Assembly: GCA_003990705.1 (NCBI GenBank)
Contig: AP018318.1
Coordinates: forward strand, 5,128,501 to 5,192,500
Origin: Nostoc sp. HK-01
GTDB lineage: Bacteria > Cyanobacteriota > Cyanobacteriia > Cyanobacteriales > Nostocaceae
Length of the DNA: 64,000 nt
Direction of reading: 5' to 3'
Part shown: one piece after another, positions 9,016 through 18,585 of the stretch
Layout of the letters: the number at the start of each line of letters is the position of its first letter
How positions within the stretch are numbered: position 1 is the first letter of the stretch
Notes under the pieces: model-generated
Database searches by the model: none
Told to the model about the DNA's origin: nothing
What the model saw: the letters and a program-made list of their open reading frames with translations, nothing else
Program-made: the position numbers and the translations under genes

Positions 9016-11202
9016 CTAGTTGTAAGTGTTATTCACACCTGCGGAAACTTGATCAGATTCTTCCACAATTACTGGTTCTGATGAAGAAGTTGGTAGAGGT
9101 TCTGCTGTTTCTGGTACAGTAACCTCAATATCAGCGCCATTGATAATTACACCCAACAATCCTAGTTCAGCTTCTTGTAATTGATCGATCGCTTCACCTA
9201 GCATACTTTCTTGGGTATAGTTTGGTCGTGCTACCAAGACTATGCCATCGCTGTAAGGTTGAATCAGTAACGGATCATTGGAGTAACTTAAGGGACTAGT
9301 ATCTAAAATTACTAAGTCATAACGCTCACGAGCATCTTCCATTAGTCGCCGCATTTCGCTAGATTCGATAATAGCTGGTGATTGAAGTACAGGGCCGGGA
9401 CTGGGAATAATGTATAAATTTTCTACGTCAGGTACTAAGCGAATACAATCACTCAAGCTGGCATAATAACGCAAAGGTTCTATAGTCGCGTCAGGGTCAA
9501 GATTAACTTTTAGGGATGTAGCCCGTGAAGGCGATCGCAAATCAGTTTCAATAATTAAGGTACGTTTGCCAGCACGAGCGCAAGCTACACCTAAGTTGTA
9601 AGCACTGACTGTTTTTCCTTCTTGAGCGCCAGTACTAGCAATTAAGAGAATTTTTACGTCTTTACCTGCTAGACGGCGCAAATTACTACGAAACTTTTCA
9701 TAAAATTCTAAATAAGGTGAATCAACGGAAAATACCACTGGTACTGCTTCAGATGCTAAATCATCCACGGGCATTAAAGGTATTTCGCCCAATAACACCA
9801 CTTCTCGTTGTTTCAAGCTGTCACGGATATCTTCTTGGGTTTTGAACGTTCCTTCTAGGGAACCAAGCAAAAATATTACGCCACCACCAACTAAAAAGCC
9901 TAAGAAACCACCAATTCCTAAAGTTGTTGGGATGCTCTTGACTTTGGTGGGTTCGGGAATGATTGTCGGTGTTCGGGCAACCGTCAAGCTACTAACAGTT
10001 TCTGCCTCTGCGGTTTTAGAGTCTGTCAGTTTAGCCTGCATTTGATCGTAAACTGCTTTTTTTAGAGCTACTTCCTGTTCTAAACGCGATCGCTCTAACT
10101 GTTTGTTTGGTATTAAAGAATACTCTTGTCTTAGTCGAACTTCTTCGCGGATTTGCTGTGCTAACTGTTGTTGCAGCGTATCCCGTTGGGTTTGCAAAGT
10201 TACCATCTGATTTGCTAACCCTTGTCTGGCTGGGTCTAAGTTACTTTGAGCGCGAATTCCCGAAATATCTCCAGAAAAAGGTGCGGCTGCACCACCGCCA
10301 CCAATCACTTCGTTAGCACGTTGTTGGATTAATAGTTCTGTGGCTTCTTTTTGACGTTGTAACTGAATCATCGTAGGATGTTCAGGTCGTAAATCTTTGC
10401 GTAGCAAGGCAATTTGCGATTCTGTTTGATATAACTGTGTTCGCAAATTACCCAAAATTGGGTCAGCACTTAAAGCCGAAGAAATATAAGCTTTATTAAC
10501 ATCTAAACCTAACTTTGCTTGCAAACTGCGAATTTGGGCATCAATCCCCGCAATATTTAATTGAATTTGTCGTTGTTGATTTTGGCTATTAGTGATTCCT
10601 GCTAATAAACTACCATTCTCTGCGGATAAGATTGCTGGTCGTTCGCGGCGATCGTACTGCTCTAATCTTTTTTCTGCGGTTTGCAATTCTGTTCTCGCTT
10701 GAGGTACCCGTTCTTCAATTTTTTGAATAATTGCTTTTAACCTTCCCGTGTTAATCTCACCACTCAGCTTGATCATTGCCTGCATTAATTCCTGAAGCAC
10801 CTCTTGGGCGCGTTTAGGATCAGTATCTTTATATTTCAGATCAATAACTGTAGATGCAACTTCTCCAGCCTTAGCTTTTTCGGGTAATTTCAAGGCAACA
10901 TTTGTACCAATTGTTTTTGGCTTAACATTAACTTTTGTGGCGACAGTTTCAATAATCTGATCTGACAGCAAAGCACCCTCACTTAATTCTTGCCCTTGCT
11001 GCTGAATTTCATTCCCCGTCAGCGAAAATGAAACTGGTGGACGATTATAAGTTAATGCAGCATCTGCTATGTAGTTAATCGGTGGATCTGGCTGTACAGC
11101 TACTACTGTTGACCCGGCGACAACTAGCGCAAAACTACCTAGTCCAATCCACTTGTACTTCTCGAATGCAATTAGATAGCGTTTAACAATTGGTGGGGTC
11201 AT
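9016..11202 (-). CDS. Wzc-type polysaccharide chain-length determinant and BY-kinase
   Basis: A 728-residue inner-membrane protein. An N-terminal Wzz-like region follows TM1 (~18-36), then a long periplasmic coiled coil (~140-400), TM2 (~425-450) and a cytoplasmic BY-kinase domain. Walker A is STGAQEGKT (~520-528), Walker A' is LIIETDLRSP (~547) and Walker B is YDLVILDTSP (~628). Such proteins set polymer length and drive export with a Wza-type partner, which is encoded next door (11304-12716). The usual C-terminal tyrosine cluster is nearly absent: the final ~45 residues hold one Tyr. It is last in a minus-strand operon. Confidence 0.9.
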   Translation of the reverse strand: MTPPIVKRYLIAFEKYKWIGLGSFALVVAGSTVVAVQPDPPINYIADAALTYNRPPVSFSLTGNEIQQQGQELSEGALLSDQIIETVATKVNVKPKTIGTNVALKLPEKAKAGEVASTVIDLKYKDTDPKRAQEVLQELMQAMIKLSGEINTGRLKAIIQKIEERVPQARTELQTAEKRLEQYDRRERPAILSAENGSLLAGITNSQNQQRQIQLNIAGIDAQIRSLQAKLGLDVNKAYISSALSADPILGNLRTQLYQTESQIALLRKDLRPEHPTMIQLQRQKEATELLIQQRANEVIGGGGAAAPFSGDISGIRAQSNLDPARQGLANQMVTLQTQRDTLQQQLAQQIREEVRLRQEYSLIPNKQLERSRLEQEVALKKAVYDQMQAKLTDSKTAEAETVSSLTVARTPTIIPEPTKVKSIPTTLGIGGFLGFLVGGGVIFLLGSLEGTFKTQEDIRDSLKQREVVLLGEIPLMPVDDLASEAVPVVFSVDSPYLEFYEKFRSNLRRLAGKDVKILLIASTGAQEGKTVSAYNLGVACARAGKRTLIIETDLRSPSRATSLKVNLDPDATIEPLRYYASLSDCIRLVPDVENLYIIPSPGPVLQSPAIIESSEMRRLMEDARERYDLVILDTSPLSYSNDPLLIQPYSDGIVLVARPNYTQESMLGEAIDQLQEAELGLLGVIINGADIEVTVPETAEPLPTSSSEPVIVEESDQVSAGVNNTYN

Positions 11203-11303
11203 AGCAGAGGCATATAGAAATAAGCGAGAGAAAGCTGGTTAATAGTCAATGGTCAAGAGTCAACTGTCATTTATGTTTCGCCAAGCCAAACAAATAAAAT
11301 GCA

Positions 11304-12716
11304 CTAATTGGAGCCACCGCCAAAAAATTGGAAGAAGCGAATAAAACTTTGAACATCAAAGAACGGCCGAGTAATTGTACTGAAGATATTAGTGATTCTA
11401 GTAATTAGGTTGCGACCAACAACAATAACATCATTATCTTGTAAGGGGACATTTTGAGAGATATCACCAGAAAGTGCTTTTTTAGCATCCAGTTTTTGCG
11501 TAATTGCGCGACCTCGTTCTGGGTCAAATCGAATTAGGGCAATATCTCGCAGGTTAGCTGTATCTAAATTAATCCCTCCCAAAGCGTCAATAAAAGTACT
11601 GCCATTCGGCAAGGTTTGTGTTACAAGTCCACCAGCCGCATAGTTTAACAAGCGGACGCGAATTTGCGGTACCGCCAAGGATGAGCGAGCAATTAGATTA
11701 CGGTCATAACCATCATCGTTGCCGACTTCTCGACGGGGTATGATCACTGCATCCCCATCTTGCAAACGCAAATTAGGTACTGAACCGCCATTTTGCAACG
11801 CTGCATATAAGTCAATATTTTGGGAAATTACAGAACCATCCATTAATGTTCGACGTACCTGCACTTGTCGGAGGTCAGCGCTCATTGTCGAACCGCCAGC
11901 TATCAGTAAAGCATCAGCAACTCTAGGTGTGGAAGAAGTAACAGGATAAATTCCTGGACGAAAAACCTCACCGCTAATTGTAATTTGTACAGGTCGTGGT
12001 GAGAATAGAGAAACTGCGATCGCTGGATCAACCATCACTCGGCTCAAACTCAAGCGAATTTTTTCTTGAGCTTCTGCCAAACTCAAACCTTGTATGGATA
12101 AAATGCCCACCTGTGGCACAACAATATTGCCTTCGGGGCTAATTTGGGCTTGAAAACTTAAATCTTGCCGCAAGCCAGTCAATGACAAAACTACTACGGG
12201 ATTAACTACATAACGATTAAATAACAAGCGAATCTTTTCTTGAGCTTCTAGCAAAGTTAAACTTTGTAGTGGCACTGTACCTAGTAGTGGCACTGCAATA
12301 TTACCTTCTGGATTAATGGAAGCGGCAAAACTTAAATCTGGAAAGCGTTGAACCACAACATTAATCGAATCTCCCGGCCCTAAGCGATAAGCACCAGGAG
12401 GACGTTGAAACGCCACACTAATTACATCTCCTGGCCCTAATAGATAACGGTTGAGTTGAGAAGAAACTGCACCACTTTCATTGGGCAATACACCATCAGC
12501 ATTGGGTGGTGGTGAAGGAGGCTGTAGCGGGGATTCTTCAGTCGCCGGATTTGCAGGTGGTAGCGACGGAAATTGTTGTCTTGGCGAAGTTTCAGAAGAT
12601 GGTAAAGATTGAGCGACAACAGGTTGCATAGAGTTGGTCAGCCAAACACCTGCCTGAAAACTGACAAAACATAAAGTGCTAAATGCACGTACATAAGGAT
12701 GGGAAGCTATAAACAT
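11304..12716 (-). CDS. Wza-type polysaccharide export protein (SLBB domains)
   Basis: 470 residues with an N-terminal signal peptide ending near PVVAQS (~36), then a Pro-rich stretch (~40-75). The polysaccharide-export motif LGPGDxIxV occurs twice (~92 and ~111), followed by two homologous blocks with PEGNI(A/V)VP and (L/S)LxEAQEKIRL. SLBB-like segments follow from ~240 onward (ISGEVFRPGIYPV; ALGGINLDT). Wza-type proteins form the outer-membrane or periplasmic channel for exopolysaccharide. It lies 101 bp before the Wzc-like gene, consistent with one export machine. The doubled export motif is unusual. Confidence 0.88.
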   Translation of the reverse strand: MFIASHPYVRAFSTLCFVSFQAGVWLTNSMQPVVAQSLPSSETSPRQQFPSLPPANPATEESPLQPPSPPPNADGVLPNESGAVSSQLNRYLLGPGDVISVAFQRPPGAYRLGPGDSINVVVQRFPDLSFAASINPEGNIAVPLLGTVPLQSLTLLEAQEKIRLLFNRYVVNPVVVLSLTGLRQDLSFQAQISPEGNIVVPQVGILSIQGLSLAEAQEKIRLSLSRVMVDPAIAVSLFSPRPVQITISGEVFRPGIYPVTSSTPRVADALLIAGGSTMSADLRQVQVRRTLMDGSVISQNIDLYAALQNGGSVPNLRLQDGDAVIIPRREVGNDDGYDRNLIARSSLAVPQIRVRLLNYAAGGLVTQTLPNGSTFIDALGGINLDTANLRDIALIRFDPERGRAITQKLDAKKALSGDISQNVPLQDNDVIVVGRNLITRITNIFSTITRPFFDVQSFIRFFQFFGGGSN

Positions 12717-12920
12717 CGGTGCCGTAAAGCTGTATTGAGAATTGGTTCTGCTGAGTCGTTATTTGATGTTGGAAATAACTTTTATATTGGTTTTGAGTTG
12801 CAGAATTGATTATAGAAAAGCATGAAAATTTTTATCTTGCCATTCTCTGAAATTATTGGATCAAAGATAGCAGTTTATCCACACTACTAGTTGATTTCTC
12901 ATATTTTCAAACATACTTAA

Positions 12921-13658
12921 CTATAAAGCGTTTGCCATCAATGTGGTTTGCACCGCTTCACCCAGAGACTGAGCTAAAGATTTAGTATTTTCTACTTCTC
13001 CCAAAGGCTCCATTGGTATCAAAATACTTACAGCTACCCAAGGAGTCCGATGTTTCTGCCACTGCGTCAACTGATCTGTAAAAAACCAGCGTAAAGGTGA
13101 TGGGTCTCCACCATTGCGGAAAGCATACCATTGCAAGGTAGCAAAGGTATCTTGTTGTGTCGAAATCCGCAAAAATCTAGCTTTGACTCGCGCTTCTGGA
13201 TGGGAAGCTGAATTTTGAGCCTGTTTCACTGGAAATTCCAGAGAGCGTTCTTGAGCTATATCCCATTTTCCCCAACGCAATCTCCCCCAGCCGTTAATCT
13301 CCGTCCATTCCACTTCAGGTTGATCCTTTGGCCCATTCTGTGGCAGTAATAGTAATATCACCTGAGTTTGCGAAGTTGCTTGTTTGAGGATTTGCAACGA
13401 CCATTTATGTTCGCCAATTTGTTGTTCGCTTTGCTGAACCGTTTCCCAGCCAGGAATAGTTAATCCGGTTTTGCGTATTTTTCTTAATTCCTTGAGAGTG
13501 GTGACAGGTGGTGGCTGTTTCCATTCCCAGCGTCCACTGAAGTAACCGGAAACTCCGCCCATTGCCAATAGTAGTAGCAACAATACTAGAGCTACTATAT
13601 ATGTCACCTGTTTTTCTTTGAGAACCTTAGAAAAGGAAATCATCAGTAAAATTTGCAA
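12921..13658 (-). CDS. Cyanoexosortase system-associated protein
   Basis: 245 residues with one N-terminal membrane segment (~18-40, TYIVALVLLLLLLAMGGVSG) and a soluble domain facing the periplasm or lumen. I recognise the general pattern of the proteins that accompany cyanobacterial exosortases, an EpsI-like partner, from its place directly after the exosortase and from its topology; no catalytic motif is evident. It is likely co-transcribed with the exosortase and export genes. Whether it belongs to subtype A or B is not decided. Confidence 0.65.
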   Translation of the reverse strand: MQILLMISFSKVLKEKQVTYIVALVLLLLLLAMGGVSGYFSGRWEWKQPPPVTTLKELRKIRKTGLTIPGWETVQQSEQQIGEHKWSLQILKQATSQTQVILLLLPQNGPKDQPEVEWTEINGWGRLRWGKWDIAQERSLEFPVKQAQNSASHPEARVKARFLRISTQQDTFATLQWYAFRNGGDPSPLRWFFTDQLTQWQKHRTPWVAVSILIPMEPLGEVENTKSLAQSLGEAVQTTLMANAL

Positions 13659-13832
13659 TATTTACGCAAGATTTTACTGAAAAAATGGCACTCTGAGTTC
13701 AGTAAAAGTAGCAGTCTCTAATGGGGGCTTTATAGATTACTAGGCTGAAATTGCTGGAAACGCTATGTGGATCAATGAAATTTCTCCAAACTTTTTCTGA
13801 AAAACAATTAATCTGTAACCTCTGATTTTCTG

Positions 13833-14732
13833 TTAGTTCTGCTCGTCTATTGGTTCTACAGCTTCTGGTTCTACTAAAAAATTGCTGTTCATCCAGTTGA
13901 GTAATGGGACTAATAATAAAAGCATACAAGCAGAGTAAACATCACCGCCCCAGCTGTCGTGTAACCATTTAAATGCGGCTTCATTACCTGTGCCATGAAA
14001 GTAACTGAGAAAAGTGTTGCGGATGATGTTGGCAGTAACGCTAATAACAACAGCCATACATATAAACCAAGCACTAATGCGGCGCGAAGCCAAAGTACCA
14101 GTCCAATACAGCAACATCAAGCTGACGTAGAGAGTGGTAAACAACATTTTTAGCCCCGCACAATAGGGAGCAACTTCTACAATGCGTCCGCTGACATAAA
14201 TATTGATTTCATCAACGGTGACTTGCATCCCAATTTGGTTGAGGATGAACCCTGCTGTACCTGCAATAAAACTTTGCAAGGGTAAAGTGTAGGGAACTAA
14301 TAGATATGGAACAAAGATAGGAGTTGCCAAAAATAATAATACCAAGGGAAATCCTTGTAATTGTAAGCCTGCTATGCCTTTAAACCACAGGCACAATCCG
14401 GTTAAGATGATTGGCAAAGAAAGGTTAACCCAATCGGCAATACCGCTAAGATAAAATACTCCGCCGATTAAAAGCAAAAAAGCACCCACAGGATGAGTGC
14501 TATCTGGTAAACGTTGCCACTGTTTGCGATTCAACCAACTCAGGTAAGCTGCAAATGGTATACCGATAATTCCGTGGCTAAAATATTCGTGTTCTATACT
14601 GATACTTTTGTTTAACCAACCATCAAGCCAGTGGAGCAAAAGAGGAGCATACAATAATCCCAAAACTCCTAAAATGGCTATACTCAGTAATTGTTGTGTG
14701 CTTCTAATTTGAATTTGTTGTGGAATTGCCAT
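13833..14732 (-). CDS. Cyanoexosortase (exosortase-family transpeptidase)
   Basis: 299 residues with about eight membrane segments. The exosortase catalytic triad is present: Cys191 in APYCAGLKM, Arg238 in NIIRNTFL and His258 in WLHDSWGG. Exosortases recognise C-terminal PEP-CTERM-like tripartite signals (short motif, TM helix, basic tail) and process or transfer the proteins during export, usually in bacteria making extracellular polysaccharide. It lies between a sugar aminotransferase gene and the export genes, the typical setting. No PEP-CTERM substrate is encoded next to it. The start at ATG 14732 is supported by homologous length. Confidence 0.9.
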   Translation of the reverse strand: MAIPQQIQIRSTQQLLSIAILGVLGLLYAPLLLHWLDGWLNKSISIEHEYFSHGIIGIPFAAYLSWLNRKQWQRLPDSTHPVGAFLLLIGGVFYLSGIADWVNLSLPIILTGLCLWFKGIAGLQLQGFPLVLLFLATPIFVPYLLVPYTLPLQSFIAGTAGFILNQIGMQVTVDEINIYVSGRIVEVAPYCAGLKMLFTTLYVSLMLLYWTGTLASRRISAWFICMAVVISVTANIIRNTFLSYFHGTGNEAAFKWLHDSWGGDVYSACMLLLLVPLLNWMNSNFLVEPEAVEPIDEQN

Positions 14733-14748
14733 GATTTTAAAGTATTGA

Positions 14749-14878
14749 AGAATTCAGAATTCAGGATTCAGAAGACTATCAAATCAAAAGATAATAGGCG
14801 AGTATTTTATTGATTCAACCATCAGGAACCACAAATTCAATGCTGAATTCTAGCTCCTGAATCCGATTCCTGAATTCT
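14749..14878. repeat. Inverted arms of GAATTC-rich repeats
   Basis: An arm with repeated GAATTCAG/GATTCAG units (14749-14771) is approximately complementary to CTGAATCC...CTGAATTCT at 14857-14878. It fills the gap between the aminotransferase and exosortase genes and could fold as a long imperfect hairpin. Confidence 0.55.
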
Positions 14879-14884
14879 TTGTTG

Positions 14885-16054
14885 TTAAACGGATAACAAC
14901 TGTTGTTGTTCACCACTCATGATTGATGTAATCTCTGCCACGACTTCTTTAATTTGACTACTACTTAAACCAGGATACATGGGTAAAGATAATATCTGCT
15001 TTGCTAGTTTTTCAGATTGAGGAAAATCGCCTGGTTGATAGCCTAAGTAGGTGAATGCTGGTTGTAAATGGCAAGGAATGGGGTAGTGAATTCCGGTTTG
15101 AATTCCGGCTGCTGTGAGTTTGTCCTGAATTTGCTGGCGGCGTTCAGGTGAAGAAATATCATCAATTTTAATCACGTAGAGATGATAAACATGTCCTGTA
15201 CCGCTTTGATTTTCTATGGGGATAATACCAGCAGATGCTAAGGAGGCTAATTCAGTATCGTACTGTTGGGCGATAGAATTGCGATCGCTATTCCACTGTT
15301 GTAAATGAGGTAATTTTGCCAGTAAAATTGCTGCTTGTAAGGTATCTAAGCGGCTATTTGTTCCTGATTCTATATGCACATACTTTTGCGCTGCACCGTA
15401 GTTGCGTAAGCGCACCATTTTTTGAGCAATCTCTGGATCTTTTGTAATTAGCATTCCGCCATCGCCAAAAGCCCCTAAATTTTTGCTGGGGTAGAAGCTA
15501 AAAGCAGCAGCAATACCCACAGAACCTGCCTGATACCCTTCTCGTTCAGCTAGATGGGCTTGGGCTGCATCTTCAAAAATTAAGAGTTTGTGGGTAGCCG
15601 CAAAATCCAACAACTGTTTTGGTGATACCATCTGCCCATAAAGATGGACGGGAATAATTGCTTTGGTATGAGATGTAACTACTTTAGCTGCGGCTGCTAA
15701 ATCAATTAAGGCTGTCTGAGGATCACAATCAACCAGAATTGGTTTAGCCCCTACACGTAATACGCCTATTAATGTGGCGACAAAAGTGTTAGCTGGCAGA
15801 ATTACTTCATCACCAACACCAATATTACAAGCTTGTAAACCAAGAGCGATCGCATCGGTTCCTGATGCTACACCTACACCATAGTCTGCACCTGATGCTG
15901 TGGCAAAGGCTGTCTCAAAATCTGCAACTGCTTTACCTAAAACAAAATCTCCTCGATGTAATACACTATTGATTGCTTGTTCTAATTGATTTTGAATTGG
16001 TTGATGTTGTAAATTCAGGTCTACGAAAGGGACTCGAACAACCATTTTATTCAT
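14885..16054 (-). CDS. DegT/DnrJ/EryC1/StrS-family sugar aminotransferase
   Basis: 389 residues of a PLP-dependent nucleotide-sugar aminotransferase. Features: PFVDLxxQ near the N-terminus, GTDAI (~65-69) for phosphate binding, EDAAQAH (~161-167) with the cofactor-contacting Asp, and the Schiff-base Lys191 in SFYPSKNLGAFGDGG. The family converts keto-sugars to amino-sugars for envelope glycans. As first gene of the minus-strand operon it likely supplies a precursor for the polymer exported by the Wza/Wzc pair. Start is MNKMVVRVPF; ATG codons at positions 1 and 4 are both possible. Confidence 0.9.
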   Translation of the reverse strand: MNKMVVRVPFVDLNLQHQPIQNQLEQAINSVLHRGDFVLGKAVADFETAFATASGADYGVGVASGTDAIALGLQACNIGVGDEVILPANTFVATLIGVLRVGAKPILVDCDPQTALIDLAAAAKVVTSHTKAIIPVHLYGQMVSPKQLLDFAATHKLLIFEDAAQAHLAEREGYQAGSVGIAAAFSFYPSKNLGAFGDGGMLITKDPEIAQKMVRLRNYGAAQKYVHIESGTNSRLDTLQAAILLAKLPHLQQWNSDRNSIAQQYDTELASLASAGIIPIENQSGTGHVYHLYVIKIDDISSPERRQQIQDKLTAAGIQTGIHYPIPCHLQPAFTYLGYQPGDFPQSEKLAKQILSLPMYPGLSSSQIKEVVAEITSIMSGEQQQLLSV

Positions 16055-16726
16055 TGATGATTATGCCTCAAAATCTCAATATTAAACTTGACAACAATTA
16101 AAATTAATCCTGTTGTTTAACCATAATATTTAAACAGCAATAATGGGTAAAACCTCAGTAAATATTTGGTGAATTCTGCTTTTAATTTTGATTATTTTTA
16201 ATCGAAATATCACGTATTCTGAAAAATCAATATACATGTAAATTGGATTTATTTTTCTTGAATGCACGTTGTTAACTTTCTCAAGAATGGCATTTTTTAT
16301 TAGTGGCTAAATACTGAACAAATCTAGACTATGTTTTGATTTTTCTCAAAACATAGCTTTCGATTCCATTAACTGAGCAACAGTATTTTTACGTAAAAAG
16401 CAAATTTTAAATCCACAATCATTGCGTAGATATATCAGAAACTCCTAGTTTTTACTCTATGTATAAAATCAACTAAGGAAAAATACTTTTATACCAATTC
16501 TAAGATTATTTTACCCAGGTAAAATTGGAAACTAACGTTCTCTGACATTAAAACTTCGCTTAATCACAACATCCTACCAGATCACGGTATTTTCCACAGT
16601 TGTATAAAATTTCTATGCGATTATTGTTTGTCGAGGGCAAAATTGGGGAATGCTTAACTATAGGAAATCATAACCAGGCAACATTGGTTATATATATTAC
16701 AATATCGACGAATTATCAAGGTAGCG
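16055..16726. other. 672-bp divergent intergenic region
   Basis: Very AT-rich, between the divergent aminotransferase operon and the GAF/histidine-kinase-like gene, so it should carry both promoters. I could not fix either one. It contains a perfect 11-bp hairpin at 16329-16356 and a weaker TTCTTGA...TCAAGAA pair near 16255-16285. No credible small gene seen. Confidence 0.6.
16329..16356. other. Perfect 11-bp hairpin of unknown role
   Basis: CTATGTTTTGA (16329-16339), a 6-nt loop and TCAAAACATAG (16346-16356). No T-tract follows on either strand, so it is not a clear terminator. It could be an operator dyad or part of an untranslated or small RNA. Confidence 0.5.
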
Positions 16727-18286
16727 GTGGCAATGGTAGAGCCTGAAAACAAATTATTTGCTCTTAAGGATGGTTGGGCCTCTCAGGAAACGAGAGAACA
16801 ACAACGACTCACAGTATTATCTGAACTGGGTTTGCGGCAACCTGAAACAATTCCAGTCTTTGAGGAAGCTACTCAAACGGCTGCCCATTTTTTGGAAGCG
16901 CCAATTTCCATATTGGGATTTGTAGATCAGGAGCGCCACTGGTTCAAGTCATCTGTAGGTTTATCCAGACTAGGATTGATGAATCATTTGGCGCAAAACC
17001 GTCAGTTGTTGCGTCGAGAATCTTTCTGCACCCAAGTAGTAGAATCTTGTAGAGAATTAGTTATTAACGATACTCAAAAGTACAGTAATAATACTATTGT
17101 TACTAGTAAATTAGTTCAGGAATATGGCATTCGCGCTTATTTGGGAGTGCCATTAATTGATTCTTCAGGGCATTGTTTAGGTGCTTTGGCAGTTATGGAT
17201 TTGGTACCGCGCGAATTTAAAAATCGAGATATTGAATTTTTACAAATCATAGCTCGTTGGAGCATGAGTGAATTTGAGCGGAATCGACTCCTGCAAAGTA
17301 GATCAGAAAAGAGTAATCATAAAAGCGCGTCTACTTTGTTTATTAATGAAGAAGCTACCAATAGCTTAAAATTAACATCAGCGACTTTAGAAAAAGAATC
17401 ACGTTCTACTAGACAACTAAAATTAGAACTTTTAGGGCAACTTACGCAAGAGTTACGCACTCCTTTAACATCAGTATTAGGTATGGCTAGTGTCTTAGGT
17501 CGAGAAATTTATGGGCCTTTGACAACTAAGCAAAGAGAATATCTAGAAATTATTCAACACAGCGGGCGTTACTTACTTTCTTTAGTTAACGAGATTACTG
17601 AATTAGGCACAGTAGATGAAAATTCACTGGTACTAAACATAGCTCCAGTAGACATTGAAATGTTATGTCAACAAGCTATTAATAGTCTAGAAGAACCTGC
17701 TAACCGTCGGGAGCAAGATATTCGCCTCTCAATAGAACCTGGGCGTGGTCGCATTTGGCCTTTAGACAAAGACAAGGTGCGACAAATACTTTACCACATG
17801 GTTTTCAGTGTTATTCAATTATCGGCAACAGGTAGTATTGTGAGAATTCACGTCTCTTACAAGGAAAATATACTCACCATTACTGTTTGGGTTTCACATC
17901 CTTGGTTGGGAGATGGGATTACTGAAGTTGATCCCTATTTTCGTCTTCATCCCCTATCTCTACTGGAACTTGCCAACGAAGCGGCATCTTACAGTACTTA
18001 TTCCACAAACCAAGATGAGTTAGGCGGTTTATCAATCACACTAGAACAATCACCAAACTTGACTGATTCCTACTCAGATTTGTTAAGTGTAAACCCTGAT
18101 CTGGAGTTAGTTAAGAGTAATAATAGTTTATCCCGTGAAAGCTTAGGTTTGTTACTAAGTTGTCAGTTAGCAGAATTGCATGGTGGGCAAATTTCGATCC
18201 AAGGTTCAGCAGAATCAGGACACCGTTATGTACTTTCTTTGCCGCTACAAACTGCTACTACTACTGAAGCCGTTAACGATATTTAA
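16727..18286 (+). CDS. GAF-domain histidine-kinase-like protein lacking the phospho-acceptor His
   Basis: 519 residues, soluble. Residues ~40-185 form a GAF sensor domain (PISILGFVDQERHWFKS; YLGVPLIDSSG), ~230-300 a HisKA-like dimerisation domain, and ~315-515 a HATPase-like domain. The H-box reads LTQELRTPLTSVLG, with Gln241 where the autophosphorylated His should be. The N-box is degraded (DKVRQILYHMVFSVIQLS lacks the Asn) and a DxGxG box is not seen, although a G2-like SLGLLLSCQLAELHGG remains. It therefore looks like a pseudo-histidine kinase. Start may be GTG 16727 or ATG 16733; AAGG at 16719 serves either. Confidence 0.8.
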   Translation: MAMVEPENKLFALKDGWASQETREQQRLTVLSELGLRQPETIPVFEEATQTAAHFLEAPISILGFVDQERHWFKSSVGLSRLGLMNHLAQNRQLLRRESFCTQVVESCRELVINDTQKYSNNTIVTSKLVQEYGIRAYLGVPLIDSSGHCLGALAVMDLVPREFKNRDIEFLQIIARWSMSEFERNRLLQSRSEKSNHKSASTLFINEEATNSLKLTSATLEKESRSTRQLKLELLGQLTQELRTPLTSVLGMASVLGREIYGPLTTKQREYLEIIQHSGRYLLSLVNEITELGTVDENSLVLNIAPVDIEMLCQQAINSLEEPANRREQDIRLSIEPGRGRIWPLDKDKVRQILYHMVFSVIQLSATGSIVRIHVSYKENILTITVWVSHPWLGDGITEVDPYFRLHPLSLLELANEAASYSTYSTNQDELGGLSITLEQSPNLTDSYSDLLSVNPDLELVKSNNSLSRESLGLLLSCQLAELHGGQISIQGSAESGHRYVLSLPLQTATTTEAVNDI

Positions 18287-18450
18287 TCACAAGCTACTTT
18301 TTGTGAATCTACCCAACTATTCATTTTTCTCCTTTAATCAGCATCGCCTGATGAATCATACTAGTATGAAGAGGCATAAGTAAAAATATAAAAACCTTAA
18401 ATTTCAATTTTTTGCCAATTTTTAGATGTGATCTTCCTATTTTTGCCCAG

Positions 18451-18464
18451 AGACACTTGTGTCT
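18451..18464. promoter_or_regulatory. Short dyad upstream of ictB
   Basis: AGACAC-TT-GTGTCT lies about 120 bp before the ictB start. It could be an operator. The rest of the 299-bp gap (18287-18585) shows nothing I can assign. Confidence 0.3.
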
Positions 18465-18585
18465 TGGCACGAAAGTTTCTCTAATAAATTTGCCATCTTC
18501 GTTGTTACCTGTTTATAATCACCCGCATTATGATTAAGTGCAAGTTCTGCTTGTGCAGATCTGCTCATTAAATGCAGCGTGTTTT

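Noticed and set aside
13699..13929. Minus-strand frame of 76 codons
   Set aside because: It overlaps the 3' end of the exosortase gene in another frame and has no recognisable content.
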